Shown here piece after piece: positions 46,516 to 57,566 of a stretch of DNA of 64,000 nt (position 1 is its first letter; each line of letters begins with the position of its first letter). The stretch comes from Megaustenia siamemsis (lineage: Eukaryota; Mollusca; Gastropoda; Stylommatophora; Ariophantidae). Under the pieces are notes generated by a model, which searched no databases, was not told the origin of the DNA, and was given only the letters and a program-made list of their open reading frames with translations. The translations under genes were made by a program, and so were the position numbers. The stretch covers positions 76,344,232 through 76,408,231 of the forward strand of contig JAVIAB010000041.1 of the NCBI GenBank assembly GCA_032433765.1, given 5' to 3'.

Positions 46516-46864
46516 CTGCAATACATAATAATGATGTCTAGATACGTATAATACACACGTGAATTGATGTATTGAAATAAACAAGTCAACACAATTAAAT
46601 ACCTGGTATCTGATGGCAGATGTCAATAGAGAAGCGATGTAGAATACTTGAGGCAAAGGCTGCATTAGCAATTGTTCTTTACTAATTAATTGATACAACA
46701 ATAGTTTTAACAACAACTGTAAATGACAGCTGAGATCTAATATAATTTAAGAAACATAGTCTCCGAGGTTGACGGTTTGTGTTTGCCATACAGAAAGCAA
46801 AACTCCAAGGCGAACCATTAATTTAGTGTCGTCTTTACCGTGAAACGACAACAGATAGACTTAC

Positions 46865-46937
46865 CTGCTTCTGGCCTAGTCATGTACTCGCAGACGATTT
46901 CGTTGTTCTGCACCGACAAGATGTCTTTATGTATTCA
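46865..46937 (-). pseudogene. Truncated exon c-like fragment of the CUB gene
   Basis: 3' end of an exon with donor GCAG|GTAAGT at 46865. It encodes HKDILSVQNNEIVCEYMTRP and EAG, which aligns with the end of exon c of module 1 (LFELEYISPNEPG) and leaves in the same phase 1. Its 5' part is missing where LINE-H begins (about 46940). It may be a duplicated exon broken by that insertion, or a real exon whose acceptor I cannot place. Confidence 0.5.
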
Positions 46938-46939
46938 TC

Positions 46940-47397
46940 CATACATTCATTCATCCATTCCTGTTTTCCATTCTGAACATTCCAGTATGGTGCAGAAGCA
47001 TGGACATTAGATAAGAAAACAGAACATAACATTGAAGCCTTTGAAATGTGGATTTAGGAAATTGTATGGAAAGAAAAGAAAACAAACGATGAAGTCTTAA
47101 AATAACTAAATATTAAAAGAGAAATACTAATGACAATTCAAACAAGACGAATGCAAATTTTGGGGCATGTTAAAAAGACACATCAGCCGATTAAAAGAAA
47201 TCTTCTAGGGAAAAATACAAGGTAAAAGACGCAGAGGAGGAAGACCAAGACTAACGTTGACGAGTAACATCAAAAGATGGACAAGTCAGCCTATGACAAT
47301 CTGCATATCAAAGCAAGAGACAGAGCGGAATAGCGCTCCATGGTAGCCAACTTACGAGGCATAGACAGCACTCAATGAATGAATGAAGTTTTTCTAT
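46940..47397 (+). mobile_element. LINE-H 3' part
   Basis: Begins in the sequence encoding GAEAWTLDKKTEHNIEAFEM, then ILGHVKK, a basic GRPRLTLTSN segment, and AARDRAE..MVANL, ending TCAATGAATGAATGAAG at 47397. TTCATTCATCCATTC lies at its left edge. Intronic, opposite to the CUB gene. Confidence 0.75.
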
Positions 47398-47886
47398 ACA
47401 GATGATATCAGGATGTTTTTGTTTATGGTTCATGTCATGTAAACGTATAATATGAAACAGCCATGGCTGCCTTCATTAGCCTCCCGAGTGTTTATGATCT
47501 CCAACGCCTTCTTCTCGAAAAGCACAACACTTATTCTTGTATAAATTCGTCTCTTTTTGTTCATTTGAAATGCATTCTTTTCAGTTTATGTTTGAGATCC
47601 CACGAAGACTTTTGTTTTCAAATATATTTAATTTTCTATCTTAAGTCGTAGAGGACTTCCAGCTTTCACATCAATACGCTAGCACTCGTATCACACATGC
47701 GCTGAACAGTCTAAGTTTTATTCGTTTGCTGAGAACTTCAGATCATATGTTCGTCAGTTTGTTGACTGCATTAGATGTTAGACACCAATATTACATGCAA
47801 TTTCAGTTCCGATGTACACGCTATTGGATATTCATAACAACTCTATATCACAGAATTAACACATTCATGTCTAGCAATTGCATTAC

Positions 47887-48045
47887 CTGGTTCATTGGGA
47901 GATATGTACTCCAGCTCGAACAATCTGGTTGTACCACTGAGATTAGAGTGAAAGACAAGAGTCATGGAGTTGCCAGTGCTATTGAAGTGTATTCCAGGGA
48001 CTAGACCACACAATATTGCAATTCTAGGAGAATCCGTGCTGTTAC
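47887..48045 (-). CDS. CUB gene, exon c of module 1
   Basis: Last exon of CUB module 1, 159 bp, minus strand. Acceptor TTGTTTAG before 48045, donor CCAG|GTAATG at 47887. It enters and leaves in phase 1. It encodes GNSTDSPRIAILCGLVPG, then HFNSTGNSMTLVFHSN and FELEYISPNEP. SPRIA.LCG gives the fourth CUB cysteine, and STGNSMTL.F.S and F.LEY are the standard strands at the end of the fold. NST and NLS are potential glycosylation sites. A 203-codon open frame runs on into the 48-bp array, but the acceptor and the domain boundary show that the exon starts at 48045. Confidence 0.9.
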
Positions 48046-48490
48046 CTAAACAATAATATAATACTAACATTAATTCATGGATTTTGTTAGAGTACGCAAT
48101 ATGATATAATACTAACATTAATTCATGGATCTTGTTAGAGTACGCAATATGATATAATACTAACATTAATTCATGGATCTTGTTAGAGTACGCAATATGA
48201 TATAATACTAACATTAATTCATGGATCTTGTTAGAGTACGCAATATGATATAATACTAACATTAATTCATGGATCTTGTTAGAGTACGCAATATGATATA
48301 ATACTAACATTAATTCATGGATCTTGTTAGAGTACGCAATATGATATAATACTAACATTAATTCATGGATTTTGTTAGAGTACGCAATATGATATAATAC
48401 TAACATTAATTCATGGATTTTGTTAGAGTACGCAATATGATATAATACTAACATTAATTCATGGATTTTGTTAGAGTACGCAATGTGATA
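48046..48490. repeat. 48-bp satellite, 9 units, adjoining an exon
   Basis: Unit ATACTAACATTAATTCATGG..TTGTTAGAGTACGCAATATGAT, 48 bp. The first unit overlaps the 3' splice region of exon c. A second block of the same unit lies at 49552-49745; the two are separated by an inserted REP-1/SINE-like unit. Confidence 0.95.
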
Positions 48491-48835
48491 TTTTTGTTAT
48501 TGTTGCGTTCGCCAGCTTTCAACTCTGACGAAGTCCCTAGAGACTAGGAACTGCATTTTGCGTGTTAATTCATTTTTCCCTGGCAGCCGTGTGCATAGGT
48601 GTCCCTCGCCACACAGGCGTGTAACTCCGACTTCGGAGGTACTCATTTTTTTTTCCGTCGATGTGTAACTGACTTTTCAAGCCGGGCCTCGCTTCTGAGA
48701 CAAGGGTGGTTGTCGCAGAGAGAAATCATAAATAAAAATTCCAACCGATGTAGCCGAGATTTGAACCCACAACCTCTCTGTCTTGAGGCCTGCTTCGTGC
48801 TTCGAGACCAACCAGTCTCCCATGGACTTGGAATA
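48491..48835 (-). mobile_element. tRNA-like SINE segment fused to REP-1
   Basis: On the minus strand it reads GGGAGACTGGTTGGTCTCGAAGC and, about 40 bp on, GTTGTGGGTTCAAATCTCGG (box-B-like GGTTCAAATC), then unrelated body sequence ending GCAACAATAACAAAAAT. It follows REP-1 directly on the same strand. Confidence 0.6.
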
Positions 48836-49550
48836 TGAGGAAACTGCAACAAGGAACACTTTTCATGCATAGCCTTCAATGGTTCCTGCTGGCTACCCAA
48901 CATATACCGGAAGTTCACATCCTCCTGAAAATAATGATCGTCATATTTAAAAAAAAATGTATAGCGCTTGATGGTGTTAGGCCATCGTTGTTGACTCCAA
49001 TTCCGTACATATAAACACACAGTTAGTCGTCAGATTATCCCCGTCGCACATCAAACAACGGACCGTAAGATTAGCGTATGGCCGGTCTAGGGATATGCGA
49101 TGAGCCATTGCGATGACGTAGCACACACAACAATGTCGCGCCTCTTAGATTCCTGATTACTCTAGCGAATGGAGCCTACGACGAACAAAACTCGGCGCAA
49201 ATTCACCAAAGATATAAAACTGCGGCTGATGAAGTAGCTCACATTAATGAGTAACATGTAAATAACTTGCGTCAAGCAATTCCAACAACAGTCATGAACA
49301 GCACCAATGTGATGTAAAGCGCAGATCAAGTCTAGACGGTAGAAGGTCGCATTCACAACACTTGATTTGCTAACAAGGGAATATTGCCGGCGTAAGACTC
49401 CGCTTTATCGGCGCAGATGTAATAAGTAGATCATCATTTTGACTTTAACGCAGAAAAGTGCAATGGAGAACCGAAATTAATCAGACCCCGAATGTACTTT
49501 CTGCAGCGATCGAGAGAACGTAAACTAGATCCAACATCTTGGTGACGGAA
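48836..49550 (-). mobile_element. REP-1 5' part, minus strand
   Basis: Starts at 49550 with ACTTCCGTCACCAAGATG and matches 11112-11850, then switches to the tRNA-like segment after TTCCAAGTCC. CGCAATRTGATAT flanks the whole unit on both sides. Confidence 0.75.
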
Positions 49551-49551
49551 G

Positions 49552-49745
49552 TCGCAATATGATATAATACTAACATTAATTCATGGATGTTATTAGAGTA
49601 TGCAATATGATATAATATTAACATTAATTCATGGATGTTGTTAGAGTACGCAATATGACATAATATTAACATTAATTCATAGATGTTGTTAGAGTATGCA
49701 ATATGATATAATACTAACATTAATTCATGGATGTTGTTAAAGTAT
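49552..49745. repeat. 48-bp satellite, 4 units
   Basis: Same unit as 48046-48490, with GGATGTT in place of GGATTTT or GGATCTT. Confidence 0.93.
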
Positions 49746-50229
49746 GCAATCCTGCATTTACGTTATAAAAGTAAAAATTTAAAAAATGTTTACTTTCACA
49801 TCTTATACATGCAACATTATGTTAATGACCGTCATTTTCTATGAGCTGTACATATTTTTGGACGATACAGTCATCATTTATCCAGATAGCCATTACATTC
49901 CATAGCATATCTAGTACTCAGTTTAAAATACTGTATGAACCCCAGAGCCATGGCCGTCCAACAAAAACCCGAACCCCTTTGATCAGAAAGCGATACTCAC
50001 ACCTGCCGAAAAAGATTTTGCCATAAAGAAGACACGAACACAATAATACATTAATGAAGGGACTGAAGAATAGAAGAGTCTCTGCTCATAGAAACCATAA
50101 AAAACAGAATTACACAAAGCGTAGCCAGCACTATACTGCGAATAATTGTCTGTGACAAATTGTCTTATTAGAAAAGATCAAAACGTCACTAACTGCTTTT
50201 GTTTTCATTTCTGGGGTATGCCGGAAGTT
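49746..50229. other. No gene seen (intron)
   Basis: Unassigned sequence within the intron between exons b and c of CUB module 1. Confidence 0.4.
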
Positions 50230-50598
50230 GGACATAAACGAGGACAGTAGACAAACGATTTAAAAGACGATTAAAAGCCACATATATAGAGATATCTGTA
50301 AATCATCATTGAATGACTTCTCCATCTGTGGAAATGACTGGGAACATCTGCCTAGTGATCACACATCACGGAGAGCATGTATAAGGAATGGTATAACATC
50401 ATTTGAGACTGCTAAGGCAAAACTTAGACTATAAAAGACTCATGAAAAAGGATGGAAAATCCTATGGATCAGTCGGCCTGACTTGTTCATTCTGTGGCCG
50501 TGTGTGTTTATCCAACATTGGTAGAATTAGCCACGTGAGAAGTTGTTCGACAAAAACAAATCCTCAAAAAAATACACAATAACCTCCACTAGACCGTC
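50230..50598 (+). mobile_element. LINE-I C-terminal fragment with zinc-finger-like end
   Basis: One frame at about 50415-50575 gives KSYGSVGLTCSFCGRVCLSN and IGRISHVRSC. The C..CGR.C.S.IG..SH.R.C pattern is common at the C-terminus of ORF2 in some LINE families. The preceding frame is broken. Confidence 0.6.
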
Positions 50599-50599
50599 T

Positions 50600-50985
50600 G
50601 ACAAGACGAAAAGGGCAATACATTAGAGGCCACAGAGATGGGGTCTCTCAGAAGAATGCTGAAAGTTCCCTGGACAGCTAAAAAGAACAAAGACGACATT
50701 CTCAAAGAGGTCAAAACAAAAAGGTAGTTGTTAAAACTATACCAGAAAGAAACAACCAACATTTTTCGGCACATCATGAGAGGAGTAACTTCGAATAGTC
50801 TATTACAACTAGATAAACACACAGAAAGAGAGATCGCGGACAACAAAGAGAGAAGATATTAGATAGCTTGGGGCCGTGGCATGGGAAACAGTCAACACCA
50901 GAATTGAAAAGTTGCACTGTAAACATAAATTAATGGACTTGACCGCCTTCGACAATCGACATGGTACATGATGATGATGACAAGA
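50600..50985 (+). mobile_element. LINE-B 3' end, strongly decayed
   Basis: GGCCACAGAGATGGGGTCTC..AGAAGAATGCTGAAAG, AACATTTTTCGGCACATC and CGACATGGTACATGATGATGATG match LINE-B at reduced identity. Confidence 0.72.
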
Positions 50986-51033
50986 TGAACAATTCCAACA
51001 ACAATCTACGACAACAATGTTGGTCTACAATAC

Positions 51034-51161
51034 CATCATAAATGGCGAGGTACTCATCCGGGCAGGTTGGCGGGGTGCCCCCCATCTGGAATATCATCAA
51101 CGCTAATACCACCACGTTCGATGATACTGAAGCTGTTATGTGCCACTGGCAATCAAAATTC
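51034..51161 (-). CDS. CUB gene, exon b of module 1
   Basis: Middle exon of CUB module 1, 128 bp. Acceptor TCTATTTTCAG before 51161, donor GATG|GTATTG at 51034. Phase 2 in, phase 1 out. It encodes NFDCQWHITASVSSN, a strand VVVLALMIFQM, then TCPDEYLAIYD. FDCQW (cysteine 2), TCPDEYLAIYDG (cysteine 3, and the aspartate that binds calcium in many CUB domains) fit the family well. It joins exon a as SNYP-R-NFDCQW and exon c as IYD-G-NSTDSP. GTATTG is a weaker donor than those of the other exons. Confidence 0.9.
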
Positions 51162-51334
51162 CTGAAAATAGATGTTTACAGTAGTGTATTTCTTATAGTT
51201 AATTATAGCTGAATATGTGCCAGTGAGGACATACTGGAGACACAATCAAATGTTAAATATCCATTGAATAGAGCTAGTGAAATTGACATGCAATCATGAA
51301 ATGTGACATTTATGACAATTCGAAATTATCATCA

Positions 51335-51860
51335 TCATTGTGTGCCGTCTCCGCATCGAACGCTGGCTACCATGGAGCGTCATTCCACTCTGTCTCTTGC
51401 TTTGGTTGGTGTAGGTTGTCATAGGTTGACTTGTCCATCTCTTGATGTTACTTGTCGATGTGTTAGTCTTGGTCTGCCTCTTTTACCTTGTATTTTCCCT
51501 TCCAAGATTACTTTTAGTAGGCTGTTGTGTCTTTTTATATGTCCAAAAAAATCTCATCTGTCTTCTTTGAATTGTAATTAGTAGTTCTCTTTTAATGTTC
51601 AGTTGTCCTAAGACTAGACTTCATCTTTTGTTTTTTCTTTCCTTTCCATCAAATTCTACCTATTCACCTATTCTTCTATAAATTCACATTTCAAAGGCTT
51701 CAATTTTCTGTTATGTTTTCTTGTCTAATGTCAATGTTTCTGCACCATACAGAAATGTTTACAAGAAATACCAGTTTACCATCTTAGTTTTAGCCCTGGT
51801 GTTATTTGTTAGTATATTTTTTATGGCTTTAAATTTACTTTTTGCCATTCCTATTTTAGC
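51335..51860 (-). mobile_element. LINE-H 3' part, minus strand
   Basis: From GGCTACCATGGAGCGTC (reverse of the MALHGS/RSMVAN end) through CTTGGTCTGCCTCTTTTACC (reverse of the GRGRPR motif) to the RT thumb region near 51850. Confidence 0.7.
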
Positions 51861-53190
51861 TTAGCCTCTATGATATTACTATACACTCAGCTTCAATGAG
51901 ATTACTATACATTCAGCTTCAAGGAGATTACTATACACTCAGCTTCTATGAGATCACTATACACTCAGCTTCTATGAGATCACTATACACTCAGCTTCAA
52001 TGAGATTCGTATACACTCAGCTTCAATGAGATTACTATACACTCAGCTTCTATGAGATCACTATACACTCAGCTTCTATGAGATCACTATACACTCAGCT
52101 TCAATGAGATTAGTATACACTCAGCTTCAATGAGATTACTATACACTCAGCTTCTATGAGATTACTATACACTCATCTTCTATGAGATCACACTCGGCTT
52201 CTATGAGATCACTACATACTCAGCTTCTATGAGATCACACTCAGCTTCTATGAGATCACACTCAGCTTCTATGAGATCACACTCAGCTTCTATGAGATCA
52301 TACTCAGCTTCTATGAGATCACACTCAGCTTCTATGAGATCACACTCAGCTTCTATGAGATCACACTCGGCTTCTATGAGATTACACTCAGCTTCTATGA
52401 GATCACTATACACTCAACTTCTATGAGATCACTATAGACTCAGCTTCTATGAGATCACTATAGACTTAGCTTCTATGAGATCACACTCGGCTTCTATGAG
52501 ATCACTATAGACTCAGCTCCTAAGAGATCACTATAGACTCAGTTTCTTTGAGATCACACTCATCTTCTATGAGATCACACTCGGCTTCTATGAGATCACT
52601 ATGGACTCAGCTTATATGAGACCACACTCAGCTTCTATGAGATCACTATAGACTCAGCTTCTATGAGATCACACTCGGCTTCTATGAGATCACTATAGAC
52701 TCAGCTTCTATGAGATCACTATAGACTCAGCTTATATGAGATCACTATAGACTCAGCTTCTATGAGATCACTATAGACTCAGCTTCTATGAGATCACTAT
52801 AGACTCAGCTTCTATGAGATCACACTCAGCTTCTAAGAGATCACTATAGACTCAGCTTATATGAGACCACACTCAGCTTCTATGAGATCAATATAGAGTC
52901 AGCTTCTATGAGATCACACTCGGCTTCTATGAGATCACTATAGACTCAGCTTCTATGAGATCACTATAGACTCAGCTTATATGAGATCACTATAGACTCA
53001 GCTTCTATGAGATCACACTCAGCTTCAATGAGATCACTATAGACTCAGCTTCTATGAGATCACTACTATAGACTCAGTTTCTATGAGATCACTATAGACT
53101 CAGCTTCTATGAGATCACTATAGACACAGCTTCTATGAGATCACTATAGACTCAGCTTCTATGAGATCACTATAGACTCAGCTTATATAC
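51861..53190. repeat. 1.3-kb 26/21-bp satellite
   Basis: Unit AGCTTCTATGAGATCACTATAGACTC (26 bp) mixed with a shorter 21-bp form AGCTTCTATGAGATCACACTC. The pure 21-bp block at 52210-52390 keeps a DLIEAEC heptapeptide frame open. Early units (51870-52170) read CTTCAATGAGATTACTATACACTC. Intronic in the CUB gene. Confidence 0.94.
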
Positions 53191-53689
53191 AAGTGATGAC
53201 AGTTAAAGCAAACAAAAACTAAAAATAACCTATCTCTTGACAATCATCACGATTTATCGCCCCTTCCATTAGATTCCGAAATTTGTGGGATTTATTGGAA
53301 AAACAAGTCAACTATAGCATTAATAAGGCCCGCGGACTGACAGTAATCACCCAGTGTTTGTGACATTTCCAATAGGAGTTGGTGGGGGTAAAATAACGTC
53401 AGCCGTGTATAGCTCGCACAGCTGAATACGTCACATACTGTGGGTGATTTTGGGACAACCTTATCAAATGGAAGGCCTTAGTAAAACTATATATGTCTGT
53501 GAGAAACATTCTATAGTTAAATGACATTAATGAAACAATAGCAGACCGTATAGAACAAAATGTTATTGTGAAAGCAAAAATAAAATGCACGTAGTTTTAA
53601 TAGTTTGATATGTGTGGCATGTAACTCATATAATGTATGACTAACTGTGAATTAATGTTAGCTTTATGGTAGCAGTAAGTTAACTGCTA
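53191..53689. other. No gene seen (intron)
   Basis: Unassigned sequence. Confidence 0.4.
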
Positions 53690-54480
53690 TAGCCATTGAA
53701 ACACTTTCTTCTTCTGCTGCTGTCCTTCCGCGTTTGCCTTTTAGCGTAGAGGGGAGATATAAGGTGCTGACTTTTGCTCTTTTGTTTGCCTATGCTGCTT
53801 TTATGTTTCCTAGTGTTTCTAATATTGCGTAAATTCATCGTTTTCGTTGGCTGCCCTTGGGTCTTGTGTTCTGGCAACGTTTATTGAAGGATCGTTGTGT
53901 TGTATTTTGATCTGTCTGCCTTATCACGTGGATAGATTGTTTATATGCTGTTTCTTTATATATTTTGTGGTGGCAAATCATCTTAGCTTTTTGCTCAGTT
54001 CTTCCTTTTTTATCTTATCTCTCATGCTGTTTCCTGCATTCATCTAACACATTTCATCTCGGTAGTGGTTATTTTTCTTATTGTTCTTACATCTGGAGTC
54101 CAGGTCTGGCATCGGTAGCAGAGCGTTGGGATGAAGATTGTATTGTAGAGTCTCCGTTTTGCGTCGAGAGTTATTTCCTTGGTGGACAATAGTGGCGATA
54201 GCTGTCCAATGATTTGACAAGCTTTGATGCTTCTTGAGTCTATATCTGCTGTTTGTGAATTGTGGTTTGTCACTAGACTTCCTAGGTATTTAAATTCTTC
54301 TGCTTGCTTTAGTTTCTGACTTCTGTAGTTATGTTGATATTCTGATTCTTTTTTGCGCTATTCATGACACTCTGTTTTCTTGATGTTAATCTTCATGTTG
54401 TATTTCGTGCCTATGCTGTTGAGTCTATTTTAAGTGTTCTTGTTGGTCTTCAATGTCCCCATGTATTAGCGCCTGGTTGT
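53690..54480 (-). mobile_element. LINE-A 3' part, minus strand
   Basis: A minus frame at 54273-54040 encodes MTNHNSQTADIDSRSIKAC and CYRCQTWTPDVRTIRK, nearly the same as the copy at 86-631. The remainder to 53695 is the frameshifted end and a TTC-rich tail. Confidence 0.8.
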
Positions 54481-54522
54481 GTGAAGTTCATTTATCTCGC
54501 CTGTCTCCGATGTGTTGTTTCA

Positions 54523-55530
54523 CTTACATATGTAGCATTGTAACTCTATCATTCAGGATGACACAGTGAATGTAGAAATGACAATCATAAAAAGAATCAC
54601 CTCAAAGTTAATCTAACATTAAACAACATTCTACTTACATTTGTAGCATAGTAACTCTATCATTCAGGATGACACAGTGAATGTAGAAATAACAATCATA
54701 AAAAGAATCACCTCAAAGTTAATCTAACATTAAACAACATTCTACTTACATTTGTAGCATAGTAACTCTATCATTCAGGATGACACAGTGAATGTAGAAA
54801 TGACAATCATAAAAAGAATCACCTCAAAGTTAATCTAACATTAAACAACATTCTACTTACATATGTAGCATAGTAACTCTAACATTCAAGATGGCCCAGT
54901 GAATGTAGAAATGACAATCATAAAAAGAATCACCTCAAAGTTAATCTAACATTAAACAACATTCTACTTACATATGTAGCATTGTAACTCTAACATTCAA
55001 GATGGCCCAGTGAATGTAGAAATGACAATCATAAAAAGAATCACCTCAAAGTTAATCTAACATTAAACAACATTCTACTTACATATGTAGCATTGTAACT
55101 CTAACATTCAAGATGGCCCAGTGAATGTAGAAATGACAATCATAAAAAGAATCACCTCAAAGTTAATCTAACATTAAACAACATTCTACTTACATATGTA
55201 GCATTGTAACTCTAACATTCAAGATGGCCCAGTGAATGTAGAAATGACAATCATAAAAAGAATCACCTCAAAGTTAATCTAACATTAAACAACATTCTAC
55301 TTACATATGTAGCATTGTAACTCTATCATTCAGGATGACACAGTGAATGTAGAAATGACAATCATAAAAAGAATCACCTCAAAGTTAATCTAACATTAAA
55401 CAACATTCTACTTACATATGTAGCATAGTAACTCTATCATTCAGGATGACACAGTGAATGTAGAAATGACAATCATAAAAAGAATCACCTCAAAGTTAAT
55501 CTAACATTAAACAACATTCTACTTACATTT
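54523..55530. repeat. 111-bp satellite, 9 units
   Basis: CTTACATATGTAGCATTGTAAC..ATCATAAAAAGAATCACCTC..AACATTAAACAACATTCTA. The unit start recurs exactly every 111 bp from 54523 to 55522. Two subtypes: CTATCATTCAGGATGACAC at both ends and CTAACATTCAAGATGGCCC in the middle four or five. Intronic in the CUB gene. Confidence 0.96.
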
Positions 55531-55659
55531 GAAGGCGGACCTGAACTTAACGCCACAAAAATGAAACTTGTCAAGCGCAGAAATGAATCAAGTAAACTTT
55601 ATGTGTCCATTTGGGAAAGATACAAATGGAAATAGTTTTACACTGTTTGTATAGATCAC

Positions 55660-56440
55660 GTTATTGCATTTGTTACACATTCTTCCCCTTCACTTCTTCT
55701 TGTACCCGTTGGGGCGTCGAGAGAGATACTCAGTTCTGCTTCTCGCTCTTTTAGCAGCTTCAATCATTGTCAATTTGTCTTATTCTCCGATCTTGACTCT
55801 TTCAGAGTCGGATTCCGGACTCTCTCATGAAGTCAGCTGTCTGTTTAAGTGATTCGGTTGCTCCATATAGTTTCTCTTCCAGGGTGGTGGGCGTGGACCA
55901 CATTGCTCTTCTCAGGTCTGTGTCCTAGGGGCAATCCTGTAGAACATATTTATTGTCGTATTGTCCAGTATGCAGTGGCATTGGCTGGCAGTACCAATTT
56001 TGAGTTTGGTGAGCATGTGATTTCTCATTCTATTGTGGCCAGTGCTGAGGCGAAGTATGATGACTTGATCCCTCCTTGATAGGTGGATGTATCCATCCCT
56101 CTCGTCATACTTTGGGTGTTCTCGTTTTTATTTTTCATGAAACTGGCCTTTGATGATGGATTTGGCTTCATCGTAGCTGACCAGATGGTTTTCCTGTGGT
56201 AATCTCCCTACCTCTTTCGCTAATTTGTCTGCGCGTTTGTTTTCGTGTATATTACAGTGTTATGGTATCCACTGGATAACCACTCTCTGGAAGTTATTGC
56301 ATAGTTGACCTAGGTTTGTTCTCAAGTCATTTAGTTCCTTGTTCCTGGGGGTTTTTAGAGCTTTTGTCAATTGATGTTGTTGTAACGCTTCTTTGAAGTT
56401 ATCTGTCCATCTTACGTTGTTCATCTACCCTCTCTTATAT
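55660..56440 (-). mobile_element. LINE-E 3' region with RNase H end, minus strand
   Basis: Read on the minus strand from about 56280: VIQWIP, then ADKLAKE (RNase H end), TGHNRMRNHMLTKLKIG and a cysteine-rich tail, matching 8276-8670 closely but with frameshifts. It extends to the 3' end near 55790. Confidence 0.75.
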
Positions 56441-56579
56441 TAAACAATATATGTTTTGTATGGTGCGTAGTTGCATGACCTTTCTTCAAGATATACAAAC
56501 CAGTGTATTTATTGTTTTTGTTTCAAAACAAAAATTTGAATTGAAAATTAACATACAATTCATGTTTGCATTTGTTCAA

Positions 56580-56900
56580 TGCCTACTCTTTCTCGTGTAA
56601 TATCATTTGAGATTCTGTCTTTTCTGATCACTGCAAGCGCCTTTCTCAGACATCTCATCTCTGTGGTGACAAGCTTTCCTTTATGTTCAATCTTAAGTGT
56701 TGGAATCAATATACTCTGTACAAAATGTTTCTTCTTAGTAATATGTATTGCTTTTGTGTTGAAGCATATATAGTTGTCCAGTTATTTTGATTTGCCTTGC
56801 TGTACGTCTATTTCCTTATCGATATTGACGATTTTATCAGCTTCAAAGAATGTTGTTCCCAAACATTAAAGTTTGTTTCTTGTTTCATAACTTGGTGTTC
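56580..56900 (-). mobile_element. LINE thumb-region fragment, minus strand
   Basis: On the minus strand it encodes a broken ALAVIRKDRISNDITRE segment preceded by a LINE-like thumb region. Family not assigned. Confidence 0.5.
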
Positions 56901-57136
56901 TATAGCCATGTAAATGTCTACGTTGTTCTGTTTATTACAACGATAATATAAAAATAAATATATTTTTAGATAATTTCCACTTTTGAGGATTTAACTAGTT
57001 AAAAATAAAAACTATATAAAAATGTACATATATTTATCGTTTATCTAAATTCTAAATTACGTGTCTGTTTACTTTTTTTGTGTGTCATTCTCTATATACT
57101 ATAGTGTGTTGATAACAAATAATGCTTGGTGCTTAC

Positions 57137-57218
57137 CTTGGATAATTACTGGGGTAGCCAGGTGAGTAAAGGTACTTTCCTGTTTCGTCTGCCACTAAGT
57201 TGTTATCTGTACACAGAA
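57137..57218 (-). CDS. CUB gene, exon a of module 1
   Basis: First exon of CUB module 1, 82 bp. Acceptor TGTGTTACAG before 57218, donor CCAAG|GTAAGC at 57137. Phase 1 in, phase 2 out. It encodes LCTDNNLVADETGKYLYSPG and YPSNYP: the first CUB cysteine and the signature G.YL.SPGYPSNYP, which starts nearly every CUB domain. It continues exon c of the previous module (62340) in frame and is followed by exon b at 51161. The protein is presumably extracellular, since CUB domains are disulfide-bonded ligand-binding modules. Which CUB family this is (cubilin-like, spermadhesin-like or other) cannot be told from these exons. Confidence 0.9.
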
Positions 57219-57566
57219 CTGTAACACATTTACATGATTTAGTTTCTTATATGTCCCAGCATGTGTGGCCAGAAATGAGGACAAAACTGTGTTGGGATCT
57301 ATTTTACTTGTTAGTCTAACTAAATTATATCTTGATATTTGTTTTGTGACGAACGTTTTGAATTTACTTCAAATAGATAATTGGTGTGGCAAAGCTGATG
57401 TTAGGCAGAATACAATGAATAACGAAAAATCAGTACGAAATGGTAACATAATACACGATAAAAAGGACATTAAACAGGGAACATGGCAAATAAAGTATTG
57501 CCCATTTGAATAAAAACGCGAACAATATGTTGTTAAATGTCGTTTTGTTAGTACTTCGTCATAAAA

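Noticed and set aside
47843..48454. 203-codon minus ORF as a single protein
   Set aside because: Its first 130 or so codons are the 48-bp satellite. The real coding part is exon c, bounded by a splice acceptor at 48046 and a donor at 47887.
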